Source: an uncultured Pseudomonadota bacterium (GTDB lineage Bacteria > Pseudomonadota > Alphaproteobacteria > Rs-D84). Taken from it: a stretch of DNA of 36,211 nt. The stretch is taken from positions 1 through 36,211 of the forward strand of contig CASFOK010000016.1 in assembly GCA_949296475.1 (NCBI GenBank), in the 5' to 3' direction. Of this stretch, positions 8,807 to 16,755 are shown in pieces. The translations under genes and the position numbers were made by a program. Under the pieces are notes generated by a model. That model saw nothing but the letters and a program-made list of their open reading frames with translations, was not told the DNA's origin and did no database searches. Every line of letters begins with the position of its first letter. The stretch's first letter is position 1.

Positions 8807-9893
8807 ATGCAAATTTTAACAAGACCAACGCCAAACCAGAAAACAATATTGATAATATGAAAAACCTTTCAACTATTTTTGTTTCTGTCCAACCCAGTTC
8901 TTCAAAATGGTGATGCAATGGCGCGCGCAGAAAAACCCTGCGACCTGTACCCGTTATTTTACGGCTTGCCTTGAAATACATAGTTTGAACAAATGACGAT
9001 AATAAAATCAACACCATCATTCCTGCTGCAATCGCCATTATGATTTCAGACTTTAAAAGCATCGCGACTGTTCCCATAAAACCGCCTAAAGCCAAAGAAC
9101 CAACATCACCCATAAATATAGAAGCGGGTTTAGAGTTAAACCACAGAAAACCTAATACAGCACCAAACGCAGCCCCCAGAACCGCATAAAGACCGCTGGC
9201 TGTTGGTAAAAACATAACTGTATCCATAAAACCAATACGCGTTGCCCCATACAACGCCACAACCAACACAATTAATACAGGCATGTATAACTTTGCCAAC
9301 ATACCGTCTAACCCGTCTGTAATATTCGTGGCGTTCGCACTGCCTGCAATTACAAAATACGCAAACACATAATAGAAAATCCCCAATGGCAATATTATCC
9401 CAAAAGGTAAAGACAACGACAATTCTGGTATATATGGTGGTATCGTCTTGTTAATCAAATACGCCAAGATAACAACACATATCGCTTCTAACCCCAAACG
9501 CGTCATTGGCGATAAACCATTAGACGCCTTGTGCGACTGTGAAACAACCTTTTTATAATCATCAACAAAACCAATTGCACCGAACATTATTAACGATAAC
9601 AAGGCAATCCACCCGGTTGGATTGTCTATCGGCATAAACAAAACGCTGGGAATGATGATAGCAACACATATCAACAAACCGCCCATTGTTGGGGTACCGG
9701 CTTTTTTAAGATGCGCCTGCGGAACATTTTCACTAATCGGCTGACCTTTTTTCTGTATTTTATGCATAGCATTAATAAATGTGCGGCCAAATAATACCAT
9801 TATCAAAAACGCCAGGCCAAATGCGGCCGCAAATTGTGTCCAACCGCTTGCAAAAAAACTTGCGCCATGATTTAACAAAAAAGATGTCAGCAT
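8805..9893 (-). CDS. mraY: Phospho-N-acetylmuramoyl-pentapeptide transferase MraY
   Basis: 362 residues from the ATG at 9893, which has an AAGGAG site 7 nt upstream; a GTG at 9926 is less likely and would add 11 residues to a family of about 360. MraY transfers phospho-MurNAc-pentapeptide to undecaprenyl phosphate to make lipid I. The sequence has about ten membrane spans, the KKAGTPTMGG segment, the FVDDYKK aspartate motif, NATNITDGLDG, and the C-terminal HHHFEELGW motif. The start codon and ribosome binding site lie inside a perfect 12-bp inverted repeat (separate entry). First gene of the mraY-ftsW-murG block. Confidence 0.97.
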   Translation of the reverse strand: MLTSFLLNHGASFFASGWTQFAAAFGLAFLIMVLFGRTFINAMHKIQKKGQPISENVPQAHLKKAGTPTMGGLLICVAIIIPSVLFMPIDNPTGWIALLSLIMFGAIGFVDDYKKVVSQSHKASNGLSPMTRLGLEAICVVILAYLINKTIPPYIPELSLSLPFGIILPLGIFYYVFAYFVIAGSANATNITDGLDGMLAKLYMPVLIVLVVALYGATRIGFMDTVMFLPTASGLYAVLGAAFGAVLGFLWFNSKPASIFMGDVGSLALGGFMGTVAMLLKSEIIMAIAAGMMVLILLSSFVQTMYFKASRKITGTGRRVFLRAPLHHHFEELGWTETKIVERFFILSILFSGLALVLLKFA

Positions 9894-9918
9894 AAAAATC
9901 TCCTTCTTATGCTGACAT
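9884..9918 (-). promoter_or_regulatory. Hairpin enclosing the mraY start codon
   Basis: Two perfect 12-nt arms, ATGTCAGCATAA and its reverse complement, are separated by 11 nt. On the mRNA the AAGGAG ribosome binding site sits in the loop and the AUG start codon is in the 3' arm. The 5' arm itself spells a Met-Ser-Ala-stop mini-ORF. It could lower translation initiation or bind a regulator. Confidence 0.6.
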
Positions 9919-9930
9919 TTTATCACATAA

Positions 9931-9936
9931 ATTATA
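9931..9936 (-). promoter_or_regulatory. Possible -10 box of mraY
   Basis: TATAAT on the minus strand with TG directly before it; no good -35 box. Transcription would start near 9924-9926, making a leader that consists almost wholly of the mraY hairpin. Confidence 0.4.
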
Positions 9937-9947
9937 CAAAACCAAAA

Positions 9948-10247
9948 TTATTTAATATTGCAATTAATTGGCGTATTATCATCAAAGAAAAGCGTCCAAT
10001 CTTCACCCTTATTCCATAAAGTGACTACGCCAGTTTCAGTCTCACTTATATAACGCGCACCTGACGCAGATATCGCTATGTTAAACACCATTTCTGACCC
10101 GTTTATAACGGTGTTTAATGCATCACCGTTATCGGACATATTGATAGAAACGTCGTTTTCACCACAAACAAGTTCTATTGTGTTTTTATTACCATCGCAT
10201 GCTGATAACGCAAGTCCAATTACAACAAAAGATATCATCTTTTTCAT
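9948..10247 (-). CDS. MliC-like lysozyme-inhibitor lipoprotein
   Basis: 99 residues from the ATG at 10247, which has AAGGTGG 5 nt upstream. The first 19 residues form a lipoprotein signal with lipobox LSAC, so the protein is probably lipid-anchored. The mature part has a Cys near each end (VCGEND, INCNIK) and the segment ISASGARYISE...TLWNKGEDWTLFF, which matches the conserved SGxxY and W-x-KG core of the MliC/PliC family of C-type lysozyme inhibitors. In that family the Ser and Lys of these motifs enter the lysozyme active site. It lies 24 nt after the PBP1A gene and before mraY, so a wall-protecting role fits the context. Family call is by motif only. Confidence 0.65.
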   Translation of the reverse strand: MKKMISFVVIGLALSACDGNKNTIELVCGENDVSINMSDNGDALNTVINGSEMVFNIAISASGARYISETETGVVTLWNKGEDWTLFFDDNTPINCNIK

Positions 10248-10271
10248 ATGTTCCACCTTATTTTATAAAAA

Positions 10272-12311
10272 TTAAAACACACCGCCAACCGCCGGTCCGC
10301 TTTCTTTTTCACGAACAGCAGACGGCTGATTTGGTTTTTGCCCTTGTTTGAACGCTTCTGTAATAATCATACCATTTGGATCGGCAGATGCAGACACCCC
10401 GTTACCACGATTAACGCGAACAAAAGTCATACCATCTGGTACGGCAAACGGCTGATTCTTTTCGTTTGCCAATGCCACTTTCATAAAATCAGCAAAAACA
10501 CGTGCAGCCATATGACTGCCGGCACCAGGCCCAAGCGGTTTCGGCGTATCATAGCCTAAATAAACGCCCGCAATTAAATTTTTAGAAAAACCTACAAACC
10601 AAACATCTTTTACATCGTTCGTTGTTCCAGTTTTACCGGCAATAGTATGCCCTGGAACCCTTGCTTGCTTACCAGTTCCGCGTTCCACCGCCCCCTGCAG
10701 TATAGAAACTATTTGATACAAACTTTGCGGGTCTGACAAAGGTTCGGAATCAACAACCTGTTCTTCTGGCACCATGTCTTCTTGCCAATCTATTAAATCT
10801 GTCTTTTGGCCGTTAATTAACCGACCGTATCTATCTTCTATGTAATCAACCAATTTCGGTTCTATGACATGGCCACCATTTACAAATGCTGAATACCCCT
10901 GCACCAAGCGCAATAAAGTCGTCTCTCCTGACCCCAACGCCAGCGACAAGTTAATATTTTTTAAATCCGCAGGATAAACACCAAATCGTTGCGCAACCTC
11001 TATGGCATTATCTACACCAATTTGTTGAACCAAACGAACAGTCGGAACGTTACGCGAAGTCTCTAGGGCCAATCTTAACGGTATTTCCCCTAAAAATTTT
11101 TTATCATAGTTTTCCGGTTTCCATAATGAATTATCTTCACGCCAACCGACAATCGGTGCATCCAGAATCAGCGCCTCGGGCGACATACCACGCTCTAATG
11201 CAGCCAAATAAACGAATGGTTTAATAGTACTTCCGATTTGGCGCATCGCTTGCGTTGCGCGATTGAAAGAACTTTCCGCAAACGAACGACCGCCAGCCAT
11301 TGCAACAACACGACCGGTATGCGGATTCATAGCAATTATCGCGCCCTGCAACTTTTCTTTACGCCCGGCATTATAAGCATCCAATTCTTTATTTAACGCG
11401 TCACTGGCAGCCCGCTGCAATTCTGGAACTATCGTCGTTTTAATATACAGACCTTGGTTATACAAAGTCTCGCGACCTAAGGTTTCTAGTAACTGACGAC
11501 GAACGTCTTCGGCGAAATATTGAAACTTATCTTCCATCTGAGCTGTAAAACCGCTGTTTATATTTAACGGTTCTGCCGCCGCTGTGTCTGCCTGCGCTTT
11601 TGTAATAAAACCTTCTTCAACCATTCGGCGCAGAACATAATTGCGACGCTCTATGGCGCGTTCTCTGTCGTTTGGTGCCTTGGGTAACGAAGCCAAAAAT
11701 GCACATTCTGATAAAGTTAATTCAGAAACGGGTTTATTAAAATACATCAACGAAGCAGAACCAACACCATACGCACGCGCCCCTAAAAATATCTGGTTTA
11801 AATACAAGGTCATAATATGCTGCTTTGAAAAACTGCGCTCTAACCGTAATGCCAATATCGCCTCTTTTATTTTGCGCGACAAAGTACGTTCAGACGTCAA
11901 AAAGAAATTTTTTGCCACCTGCTGGGTAATGGTTGACGCACCAGAAAAGTTGGCATTAAAACCAAAAACGCGCATGGTATTATTAATCAACGCACGTGCA
12001 ATACCTTGGACGTCTACGCCCGGGTGCGTCCAGAAATTTTGATCTTCGGCCGCGATAAAGGCGTTTACTAATTGTTCCGGCAAATCATCATAATCTATGA
12101 ATACGCGCCTTTCTTCGGCATATTCTATTAACAAACTGCCGTCAGATGCATACAACCGCGTCGCAACAGGTGGCGCATAAGTCGCCAGATTTTTATAATC
12201 AGGTAAATCGTTACCATAAATTAATACCAACGCTGCCAGCGCCGCTATGCAGACGGTAAAACCCCAAAACAAAACATTTAATAAAACACGCAGTATCTTT
12301 TTAATTTTCAT
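10272..12311 (-). CDS. mrcA: Penicillin-binding protein 1A
   Basis: 679 residues from the ATG at 12311. Class A PBP: one N-terminal membrane anchor, a GT51 glycosyltransferase domain (AAEDQNFWTHPGVD with its catalytic Glu, GASTITQQVAKNFF, LYLNQIFLG) and a transpeptidase domain with the three penicillin-binding motifs STIK, SRN and KTGT. It polymerises and cross-links peptidoglycan on the outer face of the inner membrane. It is shorter than the E. coli enzyme (850 residues), lacking the large insertion. No ribosome binding site precedes the start; a promoter with good -35 and -10 boxes ends 8 nt before the ATG, predicting a nearly leaderless mRNA. Confidence 0.95.
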   Translation of the reverse strand: MKIKKILRVLLNVLFWGFTVCIAALAALVLIYGNDLPDYKNLATYAPPVATRLYASDGSLLIEYAEERRVFIDYDDLPEQLVNAFIAAEDQNFWTHPGVDVQGIARALINNTMRVFGFNANFSGASTITQQVAKNFFLTSERTLSRKIKEAILALRLERSFSKQHIMTLYLNQIFLGARAYGVGSASLMYFNKPVSELTLSECAFLASLPKAPNDRERAIERRNYVLRRMVEEGFITKAQADTAAAEPLNINSGFTAQMEDKFQYFAEDVRRQLLETLGRETLYNQGLYIKTTIVPELQRAASDALNKELDAYNAGRKEKLQGAIIAMNPHTGRVVAMAGGRSFAESSFNRATQAMRQIGSTIKPFVYLAALERGMSPEALILDAPIVGWREDNSLWKPENYDKKFLGEIPLRLALETSRNVPTVRLVQQIGVDNAIEVAQRFGVYPADLKNINLSLALGSGETTLLRLVQGYSAFVNGGHVIEPKLVDYIEDRYGRLINGQKTDLIDWQEDMVPEEQVVDSEPLSDPQSLYQIVSILQGAVERGTGKQARVPGHTIAGKTGTTNDVKDVWFVGFSKNLIAGVYLGYDTPKPLGPGAGSHMAARVFADFMKVALANEKNQPFAVPDGMTFVRVNRGNGVSASADPNGMIITEAFKQGQKPNQPSAVREKESGPAVGGVF

Positions 12312-12319
12312 AATGTAAA

Positions 12320-12348
12320 AGTTTAGGATATTTATTATCTCTTTGCAA
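12320..12348 (-). promoter_or_regulatory. Promoter of the PBP1A gene (leaderless)
   Basis: On the minus strand: TTGCAA (12348-12343), 17 nt spacer, TAAACT (12325-12320), then 8 nt to the ATG at 12311. The spacing predicts a 5' leader of 0-3 nt. Confidence 0.55.
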
Positions 12349-12360
12349 GTTTTGTGTTCA

Positions 12361-12432
12361 AATAAAAAGGTAACTCGGCATCGCAACGATCCAGAGGAGA
12401 GATTTTTTCTTTCACGCCGACAACCGAGTTAT
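12361..12432 (-). ncRNA. Candidate small RNA, about 70 nt
   Basis: Between the terminator of the SuhB-like gene and the PBP1A promoter. Perfect 8-nt arms TAACTCGG and CCGAGTTA (12431-12424 and 12378-12371 on the minus strand) close a 45-nt interior that holds a pyrimidine-rich CTCTCCTC tract, complementary to Shine-Dalgarno sequences, and a small ATCG-TTG-CGAT hairpin. A T-run follows the 3' arm, as in a terminator. A possible promoter (TTGGGT, 18 nt, TATAAC) would start the RNA at the 5' arm. Size, anti-SD tract and position beside a suhB homologue recall the alphaproteobacterial suhB-motif/alpha-r8 (MmgR) small RNA, but I cannot verify the match. Confidence 0.5.
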
Positions 12433-12467
12433 AGTTATAAAACATACACTTAAACAAACCCAACCCC

Positions 12468-12488
12468 GAAAAAAACCGCCTTGGCGGT
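12468..12488 (-). terminator. Terminator of the SuhB-like gene
   Basis: On the minus strand, ACCGCC and GGCGGT arms around a very short loop followed by seven Ts, starting 7 nt after the stop codon at 12495. Confidence 0.8.
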
Positions 12489-12494
12489 CTTATA

Positions 12495-13199
12495 TTACAA
12501 TTCAACTTTGCCGTTTGTAGCAATTAAATCCGAATCAAAGAAGATTTTTCCGCCTGCCTCGCGAACAAGTAAATCACCTGCAGCAATTTCTGCGTAATCC
12601 AATGGGTCCGAAACGAAAGCATCCAATTTACCAGACGCAACCCATGCCAAATCCAAAGCAGGACAGCCTGTCCGACGAACATCGCCAACCGTTTTGCGAC
12701 AATCGGTTGTGTTATAACCAACTGTCAACTCTGACGGTTCAGATAAATTAGAAACCCTTATCTTCGCAGAATGGTACGCAGAAAAAACATATGCACCACG
12801 ACCAAATTCTGCATAATACAACCTTTCATCAATCGGCGAATACACCAACGCTATTTTCGTTTCGTCGTTACTTCTTAACGCCAACGATATAGCAAAATGA
12901 GGATTACCACGTACAAAATTTGCGGCACCAGATAACGCCAAAACAAATTCGTCACGTCCGTCACCGTCGTGCGATACGTTCGGCGTCAATAAACCAGCCG
13001 AAGGACGAACCAACAACAAATCAGACAAAATACTTTCTTCTATTCTTGCAGACGCCTTTTGTACAAAGTCACGCGCCCCACGTAATGACTGTTGTAAATT
13101 TTCCACTTCCCCGAAATCGTGACGTAACCCAGACGCAGTACGCTGCAACGCCATAAACATTTTGTTTAATTCCGAAGAACCCTTTATCAACAAATCCAT
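12495..13199 (-). CDS. SuhB/IMPase-family protein lacking catalytic residues
   Basis: 234 residues, clearly related to alphaproteobacterial SuhB-type inositol monophosphatases: DFGEVENLQQSLRGARDFV at residues 28-46, FVRGNPHFAISLAL near 95-108, and the C-terminal ALDLAWVASGKLDAF and IAAGDLLVREAGG. The Mg-binding residues are gone. The DPLDGT motif reads LALSGA (88-93), the EES motif is replaced by LTPN (71-74), and the WD of the C-terminal motif is AE (203-204). It is therefore probably a pseudoenzyme. E. coli SuhB has a non-catalytic role with NusA and RNA polymerase in rRNA antitermination, which may be the retained function; this is inference. An AGGGG site precedes the start and rpmE lies 27 nt upstream, so the two form an operon. 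Confidence 0.75.
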   Translation of the reverse strand: MDLLIKGSSELNKMFMALQRTASGLRHDFGEVENLQQSLRGARDFVQKASARIEESILSDLLLVRPSAGLLTPNVSHDGDGRDEFVLALSGAANFVRGNPHFAISLALRSNDETKIALVYSPIDERLYYAEFGRGAYVFSAYHSAKIRVSNLSEPSELTVGYNTTDCRKTVGDVRRTGCPALDLAWVASGKLDAFVSDPLDYAEIAAGDLLVREAGGKIFFDSDLIATNGKVEL

Positions 13200-13226
13200 A
13201 TTTTGCCCCTGTTGAACAGCGCAAGA

Positions 13227-13439
13227 TTAAAATTTAAACCCTGCAAACTTGTTCTTAAAGTTTGATGCACGCTGCCCCTTGTCACCGGCGTTTGTACGTT
13301 GACCAGTCCATGCAGAATGATTCAAATTATCCGTAGACAAAACCAAGTCTTTTTTGACAGAAGAAAACATTTTTATGGTTTTACCGTTTGTCATTGTGAC
13401 GTTGATTTCATGATATTCTGGATGAATGCCTTTTTTCAT
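13227..13439 (-). CDS. rpmE: 50S ribosomal protein L31
   Basis: 70 residues starting MKKGIHPEYHEI, the hallmark N-terminus of L31, with HSAWTGQRT in the middle and FKNKFAGF near the end. It is the form without the zinc-binding cysteines. L31 sits at the central protuberance and bridges the subunits. The start has an AAGGG site, and a good promoter lies about 35 nt upstream. The SuhB-like gene follows 27 nt downstream. Confidence 0.95.
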   Translation of the reverse strand: MKKGIHPEYHEINVTMTNGKTIKMFSSVKKDLVLSTDNLNHSAWTGQRTNAGDKGQRASNFKNKFAGFKF

Positions 13440-13473
13440 CGTATTACCCTTTTTAATTCTTTTAAGCCACGAA

Positions 13474-13501
13474 ATTATACAAGGATTTTTCTATAAAGCA
13501 A
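13474..13501 (-). promoter_or_regulatory. Promoter of rpmE
   Basis: Minus strand: TTGCTT (13501-13496), 16 nt spacer, TATAAT (13479-13474). Gives a leader of about 28 nt containing the AAGGG ribosome binding site. Confidence 0.65.
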
Positions 13502-13517
13502 GCATTTTCATATATTT

Positions 13518-14036
13518 TTAATATCTGCCAATGCACCCCAAGTACGAATTTCCCGTGGTTTCCAAGACATTTATAAACTGATTGCGATTCTTGCCAGAAA
13601 ATAATGCCAGTATAGTTCCGGCATCTGTCGCCAGCATATCAGCAACTGTTGCAATGCCAGAATTCATTTTCTTAAAAAAACCACTGGCCGGATATATTTC
13701 CGCCGCCAGCAGTTGATTCTTACCGTTTTTATCGTTATTTGATGCCACATCAGACAGTTCTATGACCATCAGTTGACATTCCGGAGAAATTATCAATTTA
13801 TCCGTAACAGTTGCCTTGGTACCCAACAATTCGCCCCACCACCCAGTTGATTCGCAAAAAACAGGATAATATATCGTTGCGCCAGGATTTTCTTCTAATA
13901 TAGCCGATAAATCTATATCGCCAGTTAAAACATCAGGCATAACGCCCGTCGCGGCATTTATAACCTTGCGTGCCAACTGATAGTTAACATCAGCTTTTGT
14001 TTTACGCGGCCAGTAAAGAATCGGAAACTGTTTCAT
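13518..14036 (-). CDS. Hypothetical cytoplasmic protein
   Basis: 172 residues; I do not recognise the family. There is no signal peptide or membrane segment. It begins MKQFPILYWPRK, has an alpha/beta pattern with acidic loops (LTGDIDLSAILEENPG), and ends in a hydrophobic, glycine-containing tail. It stands between rpmE and the VirB6-like gene at 14105, on the same strand, separated from the latter by 68 nt. No ribosome binding site is seen, but an extended -10 box ends 8 nt before the ATG, predicting a leaderless mRNA, which supports the start at 14036. Confidence 0.55.
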   Translation of the reverse strand: MKQFPILYWPRKTKADVNYQLARKVINAATGVMPDVLTGDIDLSAILEENPGATIYYPVFCESTGWWGELLGTKATVTDKLIISPECQLMVIELSDVASNNDKNGKNQLLAAEIYPASGFFKKMNSGIATVADMLATDAGTILALFSGKNRNQFINVLETTGNSYLGCIGRY

Positions 14037-14044
14037 TGATATGA

Positions 14045-14053
14045 ATTATATCA
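14045..14053 (-). promoter_or_regulatory. Extended -10 promoter of the 14036 gene (leaderless)
   Basis: TGATATAAT on the minus strand, ending 8 nt before the ATG at 14036. No strong -35 box and no Shine-Dalgarno sequence. Confidence 0.55.
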
Positions 14054-14104
14054 GATTCGGAAGGTACAAAAAAGACCACTTTTATAAATAAAATACTTGA
14101 TTTT

Positions 14105-15397
14105 TTATTTTTGCAGTGCGGAATACCACTTTTTCAGGTTTTCCCACGTAATTTTTATGTCTTTTTTTGCATTTTCATAAAAACTTGAAGGTATACTTAC
14201 TTTTGCAAACAACGTTTGTACCAACGCCGGTATCATCACCATAAACATCGCGATAAACAATCCCATCAGTATGATAGTAATTATACTGTCGTTGTTCATC
14301 ATCAAACCGTCCATTAATATCGTCGAATCGTTTTGCGCCAACGCCGTTTGTAAAACATTTGCGCTTTTCCATTGACCAAAAGCCGCATTCAAGAACATGA
14401 CAGCAAAACTTACAAACACACCTATAATGGCAATACCTGCTGTTCCTTTTATGACGTCATCTATCATGCCCTTGATTGTCTGCCCACTGTTTTTAGGGAA
14501 AATAGCCCAGTCTTTAAATAGCCAAGACAACAACATTAATGGCATCATTATCAAATCCATAGACAATTTTATGAAAACCTCTAAGAAATAAAACGGTATG
14601 GGCAACAAAGCAACTAAAAACAATACGAAAATTAACAACCCCACAAAGAAAATCGGAATATTAGGAAATATCGGTAAATTCCATAAGATTTTATGCGCAT
14701 ATTCTTCGTTAAAAGCCATGTTTAGCATCGTCCACCCAACCGTCATTCCTAAGCCCGTCATTTGATGAACGTTTGCAACTTCGCACGCTAAGTTATGCCG
14801 CAACCGAGGCGAAAAAGCCCCACGTTCTGCGGCATCTGCACTAACAGACACGGGGTCAGCAACCGCGGTCGCAACAACGCATTGGGCAAAATCATCGTTA
14901 CCGACAATCGCCCTATTCAAAGACAGACCTACATTAAACACGGGTTCTATTACAACATCGGTCAATAAACGCGGCAAAGGTATCAATAGCAACGCAGAAA
15001 CAAAGGCCATCTTTATCAGTTGCGCACTAAACAAACTTGTCAGATTCCATGGTTCTTCGGACCGACCCTTTAAAAAGCCGGAAATTAATTTCCAAGCAAA
15101 CCACACCGCTGTTAACGCAATCGCAAACGTTATAGTTGCCGAACCAATACCGCTATAAACCCGCGGTAACAAGTCGGACATCGTCGCCATAATTTCTGAA
15201 AACATTTGACAAGACCAACAACTTGAAAAAAAGTTCAATGCGTCCGACATATTAACCGGTGCCATCGTTCTGTATATTGAAAAACCCGCTATGATTCCAA
15301 GACCTGCAATGCCCTTTATCACGAACGGAACAAATGCCCCCGCCGAAAAAGGCAAGAACGATACAAAAACTATCCAAAATTTTTTTAACCAACTCAT
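14105..15397 (-). CDS. VirB6/TrbL-like type IV secretion membrane protein
   Basis: 430 residues from the ATG at 15397; upstream in-frame starts would place charged residues before the membrane-targeting segment MSWLKKFWIVFVSFL. The protein has about seven or eight membrane spans and a SSCWSCQMF segment near residue 58 with a CxxC pair. A proline-containing span (LIMMPLMLLSWLFKDW) is followed by an amphipathic stretch and another span, the layout of VirB6/TrbL channel components of type IV secretion systems. It diverges from the four-gene operon of related proteins at 15469. An extended -10 box ends 8 nt before the ATG, with no ribosome binding site. The family call rests on architecture and context. 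Confidence 0.6.
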   Translation of the reverse strand: MSWLKKFWIVFVSFLPFSAGAFVPFVIKGIAGLGIIAGFSIYRTMAPVNMSDALNFFSSCWSCQMFSEIMATMSDLLPRVYSGIGSATITFAIALTAVWFAWKLISGFLKGRSEEPWNLTSLFSAQLIKMAFVSALLLIPLPRLLTDVVIEPVFNVGLSLNRAIVGNDDFAQCVVATAVADPVSVSADAAERGAFSPRLRHNLACEVANVHQMTGLGMTVGWTMLNMAFNEEYAHKILWNLPIFPNIPIFFVGLLIFVLFLVALLPIPFYFLEVFIKLSMDLIMMPLMLLSWLFKDWAIFPKNSGQTIKGMIDDVIKGTAGIAIIGVFVSFAVMFLNAAFGQWKSANVLQTALAQNDSTILMDGLMMNNDSIITIILMGLFIAMFMVMIPALVQTLFAKVSIPSSFYENAKKDIKITWENLKKWYSALQK

Positions 15398-15405
15398 TGT
15401 TTTTA

Positions 15406-15414
15406 AGTATATCA
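15406..15414 (-). promoter_or_regulatory. Extended -10 promoter, minus side of divergent region
   Basis: TGATATACT on the minus strand, ending 8 nt before the ATG at 15397. It is part of a 71-nt region that also holds the opposite-facing promoter at 15431-15439, so the two transcription units may be co-regulated. Confidence 0.5.
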
Positions 15415-15430
15415 TATTTTGCATTAAATG

Positions 15431-15439
15431 TGATATAAT
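15431..15439 (+). promoter_or_regulatory. Extended -10 promoter of the VirB6-like operon
   Basis: TGATATAAT, followed by a predicted leader of about 22 nt with only a weak AGAGA ribosome binding site before the ATG at 15469. Confidence 0.55.
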
Positions 15440-15468
15440 TGATAAGATAAAAATATATTAAGCAGAGA

Positions 15469-16755
15469 ATGTTAAGTTTTAAACACAAATTTTTATCAAT
15501 ACTGAAACCGGTTGCTTTAACCTTGGTTACACTTGTACTATGTACGGTGCCGGTATCTGCACATGCCAATATAATAGATGAACTAAATCTGGCACCGTTT
15601 ATTCCGACCGTATTAGATTCTTTGATGCTGGTTGCAACAGGCGGTTACGAATTCTTTGTGGGCAAAGGTGACGGTATAATATACATACTAATTTGGGGAT
15701 TTTTGGCTGTATCTATGGCTTTATACCTAATAAAAATGTACTTTCCTAAGACTTGGGTTTCGTTTTTTGGTTTTTCCGGTGGTGGCGAAATGATTGAAGG
15801 CAAAGCAGACGGTATGACCATAGCCTCAAATTTATTAAAACCGGCATTTCGTGCCATTATTGCCGCAACTGTTTTATTACAACTTAAACCGGTTTATTTA
15901 ACAGAATGGCTGGTTAACCCAGTTTTACAATTTGGCGCACTGTACACAGAAAGTATTACAAGCACTTTAAACGAAGCGGGTATCAAGGCAAAAAAAATAG
16001 AATGCCCATCCAGCATCATTGAAAAAGGATGGATTTCACAATCTAGTTGCGAATTTATGATTCAACCCGTCGCAGATATTTCACATGCGAACAACCAAAT
16101 TATAAAACGCGGGTTTGAGTTTTTTGAACGCGGACTGCGCGGATTAATAACCCTGATTCCACACGGCGGCGAAGACTTTTTGAATCTTGTAACAGGGATA
16201 TTTTTAATCATGGCTTTTGTTTCAAGCAATCTTTTTATGGCGCTGTTGATTATCCAGGCAATCTTTAACTTTGGAATGGCCTTGATTCTGTATCCGTTTC
16301 AGGTATTGGCTTATGTTGCAAAACCTAATGACAAATGGTTTGATATATGGCCAGCATTTGCCGGCATAACAAAAGCACTGCAACAATTGGTCATAACGAT
16401 GATTGCTTGCACCTTTATTCTGTGCATAAATATCGCCGTTGTTAAATCTTTATTCCAATGGAGTTCGTCTATATTCGTTGTTGCAGCCGGCGGTTCGGCT
16501 TCTTCTAATGTACCACAGGTTGCAAATTCTGCGATGGGATTTGGCGAACATTCTATATTATGGTTATCTTCAATAATGACATTTTATTTGATGTTGCGAA
16601 TCTTTAATATCACACGCGACAAACTGAAAGGATATGTTGGTTCAGGAATGGATAACTTGTACAACACAGTAAAGAAAGACACGCAATCATTTACACAACT
16701 GATAAAAAAACGCAGTAAACAAATAGGCACAGTTTTAGGATGGACAAAAAAATAA
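15469..16755 (+). CDS. VirB6/TrbL-like membrane protein, operon gene 1
   Basis: 428 residues with an N-terminal signal peptide (cleavage near VSAHA) and five to seven further membrane spans. A span with proline (NFGMALILYPFQVLAYV) is followed by WFDIWPAFAGITKALQQLVI and another span, the core pattern shared by all five related proteins here. The loop around residues 180-200 has two Cys (ECPSSI, SSCEFM) that may form a periplasmic disulphide. The C-terminus is basic (LIKKRSKQIGTVLGW). It lacks the N-terminal CxxC of three of its relatives. The stop codon abuts the next ATG, so translation is coupled. A type IV secretion role is inferred. Confidence 0.55.
   Translation: MLSFKHKFLSILKPVALTLVTLVLCTVPVSAHANIIDELNLAPFIPTVLDSLMLVATGGYEFFVGKGDGIIYILIWGFLAVSMALYLIKMYFPKTWVSFFGFSGGGEMIEGKADGMTIASNLLKPAFRAIIAATVLLQLKPVYLTEWLVNPVLQFGALYTESITSTLNEAGIKAKKIECPSSIIEKGWISQSSCEFMIQPVADISHANNQIIKRGFEFFERGLRGLITLIPHGGEDFLNLVTGIFLIMAFVSSNLFMALLIIQAIFNFGMALILYPFQVLAYVAKPNDKWFDIWPAFAGITKALQQLVITMIACTFILCINIAVVKSLFQWSSSIFVVAAGGSASSNVPQVANSAMGFGEHSILWLSSIMTFYLMLRIFNITRDKLKGYVGSGMDNLYNTVKKDTQSFTQLIKKRSKQIGTVLGWTKK

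Noticed and set aside
12335-12523. Open frame of 62 codons on the minus strand across the gap between the SuhB-like gene and PBP1A
   Set aside because: It crosses the terminator of the SuhB-like gene and the PBP1A promoter, and the region has RNA-like inverted repeats instead of coding bias.
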